Source: Halioglobus sp.
Lineage (GTDB): Bacteria; Pseudomonadota; Gammaproteobacteria; Pseudomonadales; Halieaceae
Assembly: GCA_029246385.1 (NCBI GenBank)
Contig: JAQWNG010000002.1
Location: forward strand, 124,001 to 188,000
Direction of reading: 5' to 3'
DNA: 64,000 bases
In this document: one piece after another, positions 26,626 through 34,505 of the stretch
Layout: the number at the start of each line of letters is the position of its first letter
Numbering within the stretch: the first letter of the stretch is position 1
Position numbers and translations under genes: made by a program
Notes under the pieces: generated by a model
Database searches by the model: none
What the model was told of the DNA's origin: nothing
Seen by the model: only the letters and a program-made list of their open reading frames with translations

Positions 26626-28431
26626 ATGACAGATAAGGTATTGCGCATTGGAGGCGCCAGTGGTTTCTGGGGTGACGCTACTCGAGCCACTCCTCAATTA
26701 TTAAATGTTGTCGGTCTGGATTATATCGTTTACGACTATCTTGCCGAGATCACCATGTCCATCATGGCCAGAGCTAGGGCAAAAGACCCACTCAAGGGCT
26801 ATGCGTCTGACTTTGTCAACGCAGCGATGACACCTAATCTATCATCAATAGCGGAGCGCGGGATCAAGGTGATCTCCAATGCAGGTGGCGTCAATCCGGA
26901 GGCTTGCGTGAACGCGCTGCGGCAGATCATTGCCGAACAGGGACTGAGCCTGACGGTTGCCTGCGTGATCGGAGACGACCTAGTTGGCGTTAAAGAATCA
27001 ATGCAAAGCTCTGGCATCACCGAAATGTTTTCCGGCACAGCCTTTCCCCCGAGTGAAAAAGTATTGAGTATCAATGCCTATTTAGGCGCCTTTCCTATTG
27101 CGCAAGCCCTCACGTCAGGCGCCGATATTATCGTGACTGGTCGCTGCGTTGATAGCGCCGTCACATTGGGCGCCTGCATCCATGCTTTTGGCTGGGAGCG
27201 CGATGACCTCGATCAACTTGCCATGGGTTCTCTGGCAGGGCATATATTGGAATGCGGACCGCAGGCAACCGGTGGAAATTTTACTGATTGGGAGCAGGTG
27301 CAAGGCATGTCGGATATGGGCTATCCCATCGCAGAAATTTCCACTGACGGCAGTTTTGTGTGTACCAAGCCTGAACATACTGGAGGTTTGGTTTCGGTAG
27401 GCACAGTGAGCGAGCAAATGTTGTACGAGATCGGTGATCCGCAGGCCTACATGCTTCCCGATGTGGTTTGCGACTTCTCAACAGCACGGATCAAACAGAT
27501 TGGCGAAGACCGTGTGCATGTGTCTGGCGCAAAAGGTCGGATGCCTCCAGATACTTATAAGGTCAGCGCAACTTATGCCGATGAGTTTCGCGGCGGCACT
27601 TATATGACTTTTTATGGCATCGATGCCAATCGAAAGGCGCGCGCGCTCGGTGAAGCCATATTCGAGGCAGCACGCAGAGTCTTCAAGAAACTAGGCCTAC
27701 CTGACTTCAGTGAAACCAGCATAGAACTGTTAGGAACAGAGACCCACTACGGCGCATTCAGTAAGATAAAAGACAGTCGTGAAATCGTGATGAAAATTGC
27801 GGTGAAACACCCGGACATCAAGGGTATCGGTATTCTTCTTAAAGAAGCGGTAGGACTTGGATTAGCAACACCGCCGGGGCTTTCAGGTTTTGCGGGTAGT
27901 CGCCCTAGCCCCTCGCCAGTGGTGCGACTTTTTTCCTACACTGTGCCAAAGGCGCAGGTGCAGGTGCAGGTGCGGCTGGATGATGAGGTCGTCTCCTGCG
28001 ATGAAGTCTATGGTGAAGTGCTGGACATCAACGCCATTTCTCGCCCAGAAACGCCAACTGTTGATAAAAGCCTGCAAATGGTCAAGGTTCCACTAATTGC
28101 ACTGGCCTGGGGCCGCAGTGGTGACAAAGGTGACAAAGCTAATATCGGCATCATAGCGCGCAAGCAGGAATACCTGCCTTACATCTGCGCTGCGCTGACA
28201 GAGGCAGTGGTACGTAAACGCTTTGCACACTTTCTCAACGACACCAAAAAAGGGGCTGTCGAGCGTTACGTACTTCCCGCATCCAACGCAATCAACTTCC
28301 TGTTGCACAATGTGCTTGGTGGTGGCGGCGTAGCCAGTATACGTAATGATGCACAAGGCAAGGGTTACGCACAGTTGCTGCTGTCCTGCCCGATATCCGT
28401 GCCAACCGTCATTGCAGAGACACTGTCATGA
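26626..28431 (+). CDS. atuA: AtuA-like protein (DUF1446 + ferredoxin-fold domain)
   Basis: A 601-residue protein of the acyclic-terpene-utilisation AtuA family. The DUF1446 domain fills about residues 5-450 (IGGASGFWGDATRA, ISNAGGVNPEACVNAL, IIVTGRCVDSAVTLG), and an AtuA-like C-terminal domain starts near 487 (LAWGRSGDKGDKANIGI). AtuA is needed for citronellol/geraniol growth in Pseudomonas but its biochemical role is not established. ATG 26626, with AGGA eight bases upstream, aligns with the family start; ATG 26590 lacks a ribosome site. First gene of a tight operon; its stop overlaps the next start (ATGA). Confidence 0.85.
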   Translation: MTDKVLRIGGASGFWGDATRATPQLLNVVGLDYIVYDYLAEITMSIMARARAKDPLKGYASDFVNAAMTPNLSSIAERGIKVISNAGGVNPEACVNALRQIIAEQGLSLTVACVIGDDLVGVKESMQSSGITEMFSGTAFPPSEKVLSINAYLGAFPIAQALTSGADIIVTGRCVDSAVTLGACIHAFGWERDDLDQLAMGSLAGHILECGPQATGGNFTDWEQVQGMSDMGYPIAEISTDGSFVCTKPEHTGGLVSVGTVSEQMLYEIGDPQAYMLPDVVCDFSTARIKQIGEDRVHVSGAKGRMPPDTYKVSATYADEFRGGTYMTFYGIDANRKARALGEAIFEAARRVFKKLGLPDFSETSIELLGTETHYGAFSKIKDSREIVMKIAVKHPDIKGIGILLKEAVGLGLATPPGLSGFAGSRPSPSPVVRLFSYTVPKAQVQVQVRLDDEVVSCDEVYGEVLDINAISRPETPTVDKSLQMVKVPLIALAWGRSGDKGDKANIGIIARKQEYLPYICAALTEAVVRKRFAHFLNDTKKGAVERYVLPASNAINFLLHNVLGGGGVASIRNDAQGKGYAQLLLSCPISVPTVIAETLS

Positions 28432-30050
28432 CTATTTTTAACTCAAAAATAAACGTCAATTCTGAGGGGTATGCTAAAAATCGCAGTGAAATGCTCGCAC
28501 ACATTAGCAGGCTGCAGGAGCTCAATGCGCGTGGCGCAATGATTTCCGAAAAACGTAAACCACGCTTCGAAGCGCGCGGGCAGCTCACACCCCGTGAAAG
28601 ATTGGCGCGCCTATTAGACCCGAGCATGCCGTTCCTGACGGTCGGCAATCTCGCAGGCTACTTGCTGGATAATGATGATCCAGACAAATCAATTGCCGGC
28701 TCCACTATTATTTCGGGCATCGGCTTTATAAGCGGTGTACGCTGTATGGTCGTAGTCGATGACAGTGGCATTCAAGCCGGCTCCTTAACCACCGCAGGCG
28801 GTTACCGCGTGCGCCGCTGCGAAGAAATCGCCTTGCAGCAAAAACTACCCTTCGTGCATCTCGTCGAAAGCGCAGGAGGAGACCTCCTCAACTACACTGT
28901 GGAGGGGTTTTCCCTTGGGGGTATGCTGTTTGGCAATCTGGCCAAGCTAAGCAAGGCAGGAATCCCTGTTATATCAATTCTGCACGGCTCCTCCACTGCT
29001 GGAGGGGCTTACATGCCAGGCCTCAGCGACTACGTTATTGCGGTAAAAAATAATGGCCGCGCTTTCCTGGCTGGCCCCCCCCTGCTAAAAGCTGCAACCG
29101 GTGAAATTGCTACGGAGGAAGAGTTGGGTGGCGCTGAAATGCACGCCTCTATTTCCGGTCTTGCAGAATACCTTGCCGATAATGACGGTCAGGCCGTACA
29201 GATGTGTCGGGAGCTGATGCATCGGCTACAATGGAACAAAGACTGCACCTCACCCAGGCGACGCAGTTATCGCGAGCCGCTATACGACGGCGATGAGTTA
29301 GCGGGCGTCATTCCCTGCGATTATCGCAACCCCTATGACATGCGTGAACTAGTGGCCCGGATAGTTGACGGCTCAGATTTTATGGACTTCAAATCTCGCT
29401 ACGGCCGCGCTACCGTTTGCATTCAGGCAGACATCTATGGACTGCCCTGCGGAATCCTCGGCAACAACGGCCCTATCGATCCCGAGGGCGCCACCAAGGC
29501 AACGCAGTTCTTGCAGCTGTGTGACCAGTCCAATATTCCAGTGCTATTTTTGCAAAACACCACTGGCTATATCGTAGGCACCAAGTCAGAACGCGCCGGC
29601 ATGATTAAACACGGTTCAAAAATGATTCAAGCCGTGCGCAACCTAGAGGTCCCGCGCATTACAATGATGACGGGCGCCAGCTTCGGTGCTGGAAACTACG
29701 GAATGTGCGGCCGCCATTTTGAACCCGACTTTCTATACACCTTTCCCAATGCACGCACCGGTGTTATGGGCGGCGAGCAAGCGGCAAAAACAATGTCAGA
29801 AGTGGCGCGCAGTAAAGCCGCTGCGCTAGGGGTGGATGTTGATGAGGCAGCATTATCAAAGCAAGAGGCTTACCTCGCCAATATGTTCGATAGCCAGTCT
29901 AGCGCCTACTATACCTCGGGCCACCTGTTGGACGACGGCATGATAGATCCGCGTGATGCACGCAAGACACTCGGATTTTTGCTGGAAACCGTATGGGAAA
30001 CTCGTCACCGCATCGTAAGACCCAACAGCTTTGGCATCGCGCGAATGTAA
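28428..30050 (+). CDS. atuC: Acyl-CoA carboxylase carboxyltransferase (beta) subunit, geranyl-CoA carboxylase-like
   Basis: Carboxyltransferase that moves CO2 from biotin to a branched unsaturated acyl-CoA. It has two crotonase-like halves: the N half with LVESAGGDLLN and HGSSTAGGAYMPGLSDYV (about 184-201), the C half with GILGNNGPIDPEGATKATQFL, LQNTTGYIVG and GASFGAGNYGMCGR. At residue 164, where methylcrotonyl-CoA carboxylases carry Phe (HFGR), it has Gly (SLGGMLFGN), a change linked in Pseudomonas AtuC to a geranyl-sized pocket (recalled from published structures). It overlaps AtuA by four bases. A methylcrotonyl-CoA role cannot be fully excluded. Confidence 0.85.
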   Translation: MTIFNSKINVNSEGYAKNRSEMLAHISRLQELNARGAMISEKRKPRFEARGQLTPRERLARLLDPSMPFLTVGNLAGYLLDNDDPDKSIAGSTIISGIGFISGVRCMVVVDDSGIQAGSLTTAGGYRVRRCEEIALQQKLPFVHLVESAGGDLLNYTVEGFSLGGMLFGNLAKLSKAGIPVISILHGSSTAGGAYMPGLSDYVIAVKNNGRAFLAGPPLLKAATGEIATEEELGGAEMHASISGLAEYLADNDGQAVQMCRELMHRLQWNKDCTSPRRRSYREPLYDGDELAGVIPCDYRNPYDMRELVARIVDGSDFMDFKSRYGRATVCIQADIYGLPCGILGNNGPIDPEGATKATQFLQLCDQSNIPVLFLQNTTGYIVGTKSERAGMIKHGSKMIQAVRNLEVPRITMMTGASFGAGNYGMCGRHFEPDFLYTFPNARTGVMGGEQAAKTMSEVARSKAAALGVDVDEAALSKQEAYLANMFDSQSSAYYTSGHLLDDGMIDPRDARKTLGFLLETVWETRHRIVRPNSFGIARM

Positions 30051-30073
30051 TCACGATTTTTAAAGGACCAACT

Positions 30074-30883
30074 ATGATAAATCTACCCGAAACCAAAGAC
30101 CTTATTCTGGAACCCCAGGGCAGCGTGCTGACCATCTCGTTCAATCGGCCTGAGGCTAAAAACGCCCTGTCCAGCGAAATGGTCAACGAACTACACACCG
30201 CTCTGGATGCCGCAGCGCAAGACGTCTCACTGCGCACGCTGATTATTCGCGGTAAAGGCGGCATTTTTTGCGCTGGGGCAGATATAAAGGGCTTTAAATC
30301 CAGCCTTCAGGACGTTGAACCCAACGCGGAAGACGTGGCGCGCGGCAATCGTGTTTTCGGCGACCTAATGATAAAACTCAACGAACAACCGCAGACAGTT
30401 ATCATGCTTGTGGAAGGTGCTGCCATTGGTGGCGGACTGGGCCTATGCTGTATCGGCGATGTTACTATCGTGACACGCGACGCCAAATTCCGACTTTCGG
30501 AAACCAGTCTCGGTATTCCCCCAGCACAAATTGCACCGTTTGTGACCGAGCGTGTCGGCCTCACCCAGGCCAGACGTCTGATGTTGACCGGTGCGCGATT
30601 CAACGGGGTGGAGGCGATCCACTATGGAGTTGGTCATATCTTGGCGGATGACTCAGCGGACATGGAAAAGAAATGCGCGGAAGTGTTGGAGCAGATAGCC
30701 CTCTGTGCACCTAGAGCAAATGCGGTAACCAAAAGCATTGTATTCGAAGCCACCCGACGCCCACGTTCGGAGGCACTAGATTTCGCATCGCGCGGATTTG
30801 CATCCTGCATGCTCAGTGACGAAGGTCGCGAGGGCGTCAAGGCTTTTGTCGAAAAGCGCAAACCTAAATGGGCCCATCAGTAA
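30074..30883 (+). CDS. atuE: Enoyl-CoA hydratase, AtuE-like (isohexenylglutaconyl-CoA hydratase candidate)
   Basis: A 269-residue crotonase-fold enzyme. The oxyanion-hole segments are IRGKGGIFCAGADIKGFK (about 58-75) and MLVEGAAIGGGLGLCCIGDV (about 116-135), followed by LSETSLGIPPAQIAPFVTERVG. Lying between the carboxylase beta and alpha subunits, it should hydrate the glutaconyl-type product of the carboxylase. ATG 30074 follows AAAGGA and is preferred over an upstream in-frame start at 29993 inside atuC. The C-terminus is the usual RKPKWAHQ. Confidence 0.85.
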   Translation: MINLPETKDLILEPQGSVLTISFNRPEAKNALSSEMVNELHTALDAAAQDVSLRTLIIRGKGGIFCAGADIKGFKSSLQDVEPNAEDVARGNRVFGDLMIKLNEQPQTVIMLVEGAAIGGGLGLCCIGDVTIVTRDAKFRLSETSLGIPPAQIAPFVTERVGLTQARRLMLTGARFNGVEAIHYGVGHILADDSADMEKKCAEVLEQIALCAPRANAVTKSIVFEATRRPRSEALDFASRGFASCMLSDEGREGVKAFVEKRKPKWAHQ

Positions 30884-30898
30884 GCTTCGGAGAACACG

Positions 30899-32896
30899 AT
30901 GACGAAATTTTCTACCGTTCTGGTGGCGAATCGCGGCGAAATTGCCTGCCGTGTAATTCGCACTGCCAAGGCTCAGGGTTACCGCACGGTCGCCGTCTAC
31001 TCTGATGCCGATGCCAAGGCGCCTCATGCACAAATGGCAGACACGGCAATGCATATAGGACCCAGCCCAGTCAACGAATCCTACCTAGTTCAAGAGAATA
31101 TTTTGGCGGCAGCAGAAGCCAGCGGTGCCGAAGCGATTCATCCAGGCTACGGATTTCTTAGTGAGAGCGCCGAGTTTGCCAAAGCTTGTGCGGATGCCGG
31201 CCTCGTTTTTATCGGACCAACTCCGGATGCGATTCAGCTTATGGGCAACAAGGCCGAGGCAAAACGCCGGATGATTGCAGCCGGAGTGCCCTGTGTGCCC
31301 GGCTATGAAGGAGAAGATCAGAGCGATACAACACTGCTTAAAGAAGGTGCAAAAATCGCGTTACCGCTGATGGTAAAAGCCGCTGCGGGCGGCGGCGGGA
31401 GAGGTATGCGCATCGTCAATGAAATCGGCGAGTTAGCCAACGCCATAAAGCTGGCACGTGCGGAAGCGTTGTCTGCTTTTGGCAGTGAAGAGCTGATCCT
31501 CGAGAAAGCCATCATTCGTCCGCGGCACGTAGAAATACAAGTATTTGGCGACAGCCACGGCACCATCGTGCATCTCGGCGAGCGTGATTGTTCGGTCCAG
31601 CGGCGACATCAAAAAGTTATCGAAGAGGCGCCCTGTCCTACTATGACGGACGCATTACGCGAAGCAATGGGCAGCGCCGCAATAGCAGCGGCTCAAAGCA
31701 TAAACTATCAGGGCGCGGGCACAGTCGAATTCTTGCTCGATGAATACGGCACGTTTTATTTTTTAGAGATGAATACGCGCCTACAGGTAGAACACCCGGT
31801 AACCGAGTTGATCACAGGGCTGGACCTGGTGGCACTGCAGCTAAAAGTTGCTCAGGGTGACCCTCTCGAATTAACACAGGACGCAGTCACGCTGAGCGGG
31901 CATGCGATCGAAGTGAGACTGTACGCCGAAGATCCTGCGCAAGACTTCCTTCCCATGTCCGGTCCTGTGGATCTATGGTCACCGCCCACAGGCTTAGGCG
32001 TGCGAGTGGACGGCGGGATTTGCAGTGGCCAAATAATTTCACCCTTCTACGACCCTATGGTTGCCAAAATTATCGCCAGCGGTTCAAGCCGGCAAGTTGC
32101 CCGGCAGCGACTGATAGAGGCGCTTAAAGACACTGTATTATTTGGCACAAGCCACAACCGTGACTTCCTCGTGGCCTGTTTAGAAAAAGATTGCTTCGTG
32201 GCAGGACGAGCAACGACAGCGTTTATCACCGAAGAGTTTTCTGAAGGTGAAAACATGGAAGCACAGCCTTCTTTCACTGACAGCGCAGTGGCCGCCGTTC
32301 TTGAACTCACCCTTCAGCATCAGACTCTATATGGCGACAGCGTTATAGTCGCGCCGCAGTTGCGTGACTGGGCCAGCGCGAGCCCGCTGGTGTCACGAAA
32401 ACTGTATATTCACGGCGAGCAGGTTCACGATCTCTGCGTGACACCGCTGGAGCATGATAGCTATCGTGTGTTCGATGCCGATGACTCAGCGGTAATTGCC
32501 CTGCTGACGATGTTCGAGAACACGGCACAGGTCAGTATCGACGGGGAGCAGCATCTGGTACGTCACTTTTCACCCGGTGAAGGCAAGCTGTATCTGTCTA
32601 TTAATGGTCGTGCGGCCACATACCGCGACCAAATTAGGCTTTCTGGAGCGCAGGATGAGGCATCCAGCAGTGGAAAAATCGTCGCGCCCATGCATGGACT
32701 GTTACTGGAAGTACGCGTCACTGCAGGTGAACGTGTCGTGTCAGGGCAAACCTTGGCAATACTAGAAGCAATGAAAATGCATTATGAGATTACGGCCGAC
32801 GCGCCGGGCGAAGTTGTCGACGTTCTTGCCCTGGCAGGACAGCAAGTTGCAGCTGATGACCTGCTAATTGACATTGCCACTGGTGAGAGTGACTGA
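30899..32896 (+). CDS. atuF: Acyl-CoA carboxylase biotin-carrying (alpha) subunit, geranyl/methylcrotonyl type
   Basis: Biotin carboxylase of 665 residues. The N-terminal biotin carboxylase domain opens VLVANRGEIACRVIRTAK, with the ATP-grasp loop AAAGGGGRGMRIV (about 160) and MNTRLQVEHPVTE (about 292). A BT linker domain follows, then a biotinyl domain with EAMKM, where K626 is the biotinylated lysine. It pairs with the beta subunit at 28428. The start at ATG 30899 is 15 bases after the hydratase stop. Geranyl-CoA is favoured by the neighbours (AtuA) and the beta-subunit pocket residue; methylcrotonyl-CoA is the alternative. Confidence 0.88.
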   Translation: MTKFSTVLVANRGEIACRVIRTAKAQGYRTVAVYSDADAKAPHAQMADTAMHIGPSPVNESYLVQENILAAAEASGAEAIHPGYGFLSESAEFAKACADAGLVFIGPTPDAIQLMGNKAEAKRRMIAAGVPCVPGYEGEDQSDTTLLKEGAKIALPLMVKAAAGGGGRGMRIVNEIGELANAIKLARAEALSAFGSEELILEKAIIRPRHVEIQVFGDSHGTIVHLGERDCSVQRRHQKVIEEAPCPTMTDALREAMGSAAIAAAQSINYQGAGTVEFLLDEYGTFYFLEMNTRLQVEHPVTELITGLDLVALQLKVAQGDPLELTQDAVTLSGHAIEVRLYAEDPAQDFLPMSGPVDLWSPPTGLGVRVDGGICSGQIISPFYDPMVAKIIASGSSRQVARQRLIEALKDTVLFGTSHNRDFLVACLEKDCFVAGRATTAFITEEFSEGENMEAQPSFTDSAVAAVLELTLQHQTLYGDSVIVAPQLRDWASASPLVSRKLYIHGEQVHDLCVTPLEHDSYRVFDADDSAVIALLTMFENTAQVSIDGEQHLVRHFSPGEGKLYLSINGRAATYRDQIRLSGAQDEASSSGKIVAPMHGLLLEVRVTAGERVVSGQTLAILEAMKMHYEITADAPGEVVDVLALAGQQVAADDLLIDIATGESD

Positions 32897-32946
32897 GTAC
32901 AAGCCCTCCAAACCCGTTCATGGTCACACCCCTTGGCATCGTTCCA

Positions 32947-33132
32947 TCATAAATATTTAAGGACTACGCAATGACGGATAGGCCTCGTTTTTTCTGCTAC
33001 AACGCGGGAAGTATCGATAGCGGCATTGAATGTTTCACGGTTATGGTCTGCATAACGTTTACGTGACGTCATAGATTCGACATCAAACAATTCGCACACC
33101 AAATCGCGCTGGTCAGGAAGAGGGGCTGCCAC
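32947..33132 (-). pseudogene. N-terminal fragment of an acyl-CoA dehydrogenase
   Basis: The 61-codon frame reads APLPDQRDLVCELFDVESMT then SRKRYADHNRETFNAAIDTS and RVVAEK, which matches the N-terminal segment of the long (about 590-residue) acyl-CoA dehydrogenases. The reading then departs from homology and stops within 15 codons; the flavin-binding and catalytic parts are gone. It lies downstream of the Crp/Fnr remnant on the same strand. Confidence 0.55.
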
Positions 33133-33142
33133 CGGAAATACC

Positions 33143-33372
33143 TCATAATGAATTAAAGGTTTTAGATTGACAGGGATAGCGCAGAGTCGTCACCTCGGTA
33201 ACTAATCTATTAAAAAGTGCACATTCCTTATCAAAGGCCGTCATATCCCGAATCAGCAGCAGGTTGTAATGCGTCTCGAGTAAACCCGTTTGCTCCAGTC
33301 GCTGAATATTCTGTTAACACGCTGTCGCAAGTCCATAGCAAGCCGGGCAAAGTCATTTTGGGTTACCTTCAC
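33143..33372 (-). pseudogene. Frameshifted C-terminal part of a Crp/Fnr-family regulator
   Basis: One frame reads VKVTQNDFARLAMDLRQRVN and RIFSDW (33372 to about 33297), the shape of a Crp/Fnr winged helix (Thr-Gln-x-Asp-x-Ala ... Arg-Gln-x-Val-Asn-Arg). The next frame continues LEQTGLLETHYNLLLIRDMT and AFDKE, the expected wing, to a stop at 33143. A single frameshift near 33300 joins them, and no cyclic-nucleotide-like domain is found upstream. It is a decayed gene. Confidence 0.45.
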
Positions 33373-33925
33373 CGTGGAATGACGGCAGGCAATGGCCGTG
33401 GCGAAGACAAGAAAAAGTCTCCCCCACTAACGGTCTAATCGCTATACTATAAGTATAAATAAGCTGTAAAAATAACCCAAGAGGATTACATACATGCAGC
33501 GATGCGTGGTTGTTATCAGCTGCGCCTTTCAAGATCCGTCCATGACTTAGTAATACGGTCAATATCGGCGTTGCGGCCTGCGAGCAAAACCAAGCAGTAA
33601 TCTTAGGGTCTCAGTATAGCGCTAGGCATGTCGAAGATTAACAAAGTGTTGCTGTATCAATTGGTGGCAGGTAACACATTCACGGGAAAGTTATTACTCT
33701 GGTTACCGAAAGCACAGACCATGACGAACCCTTGAACGAGGTGACAATTAGCTCAATTGTGTCGCTTAAATGACGAGTCAGCGATAAACAGGTCTAGAGG
33801 CGCAGCGTCGGCCTTTGCATCTGCCCTTTAGCTATGAATTAGCTGGAATTTGGGCTTTGAGAGGCGAATCAGCAACTGACGTTACGCCACTGACGCTATT
33901 AAAAATTCAAACCGGATAACTATAA
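33373..33925. other. Intergenic region, nothing recognised
   Basis: About 550 bases between the Crp/Fnr remnant and the DedA gene. Open frames are short, lack ribosome sites and do not read as known proteins. The promoter of the DedA gene should lie near its 3' end. Confidence 0.45.
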
Positions 33926-34477
33926 ATGTCGCTGCAAGAATTGGTATCTAACTACGGCTATTTAGCGATCAGCGTTGGTACGTTTCTTGAGGGCGAAACC
34001 ATCCTCATCCTCGGAGGGCTCGCGGCACATCGTGGGTTCCTGCAATTACCGTGGGTCGTTGTATGCGCGTTTTTGGGCGCTTTCTCAGGAAATCAGCTCT
34101 ATTTCCATATTGGCCGCCACAAAGGCGAAAAGCTACTTGCGAAACGACCTGCTTGGCAGGCGAAGTCCGCGAAGGTCTTTGCTATGGCAGAAAAGCATCA
34201 AGTCTGGTTAATCCTTGGCTTCAGCTTTATCTATGGCGTGCGCACAGTGACGCCATTTTTACTTGGGGTTGCAGGCGTATCGCCCCTACGGTTCTTCCTC
34301 CTCAGTATACTAGGCACACTCGCGTGGGCTACCGTCGTCGCCAACGTTGGCTATTTTTTTGGCTATGCATTGGAAGCGGTGCTCGGCAATGTCAAACAAT
34401 ACGAACTACTCATTTTCGGCGTATTCGCCGGCGTTGGTATTCTCATATGGTTAATACGTCATCTTAGACATCATTAA
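33926..34477 (+). CDS. DedA-family membrane protein
   Basis: A 183-residue inner-membrane protein of the DedA/VTT superfamily. It shows the acidic FLEGETILILGG (about 18-29), the FSGNQLYFHIGRHKG segment corresponding to the GDxxGY motif, and the GVRTVTPFLLGVAG re-entrant region with conserved Arg and Pro. Bacterial members act in membrane lipid (undecaprenyl-phosphate or phospholipid) turnover and proton-motive-force homeostasis. The start at ATG 33926 has no strong ribosome site; the gene is convergent with the amidohydrolase. Confidence 0.88.
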   Translation: MSLQELVSNYGYLAISVGTFLEGETILILGGLAAHRGFLQLPWVVVCAFLGAFSGNQLYFHIGRHKGEKLLAKRPAWQAKSAKVFAMAEKHQVWLILGFSFIYGVRTVTPFLLGVAGVSPLRFFLLSILGTLAWATVVANVGYFFGYALEAVLGNVKQYELLIFGVFAGVGILIWLIRHLRHH

Positions 34478-34505
34478 AACTGCTCGGCGCTAATGCAGCG
34501 CAGGG

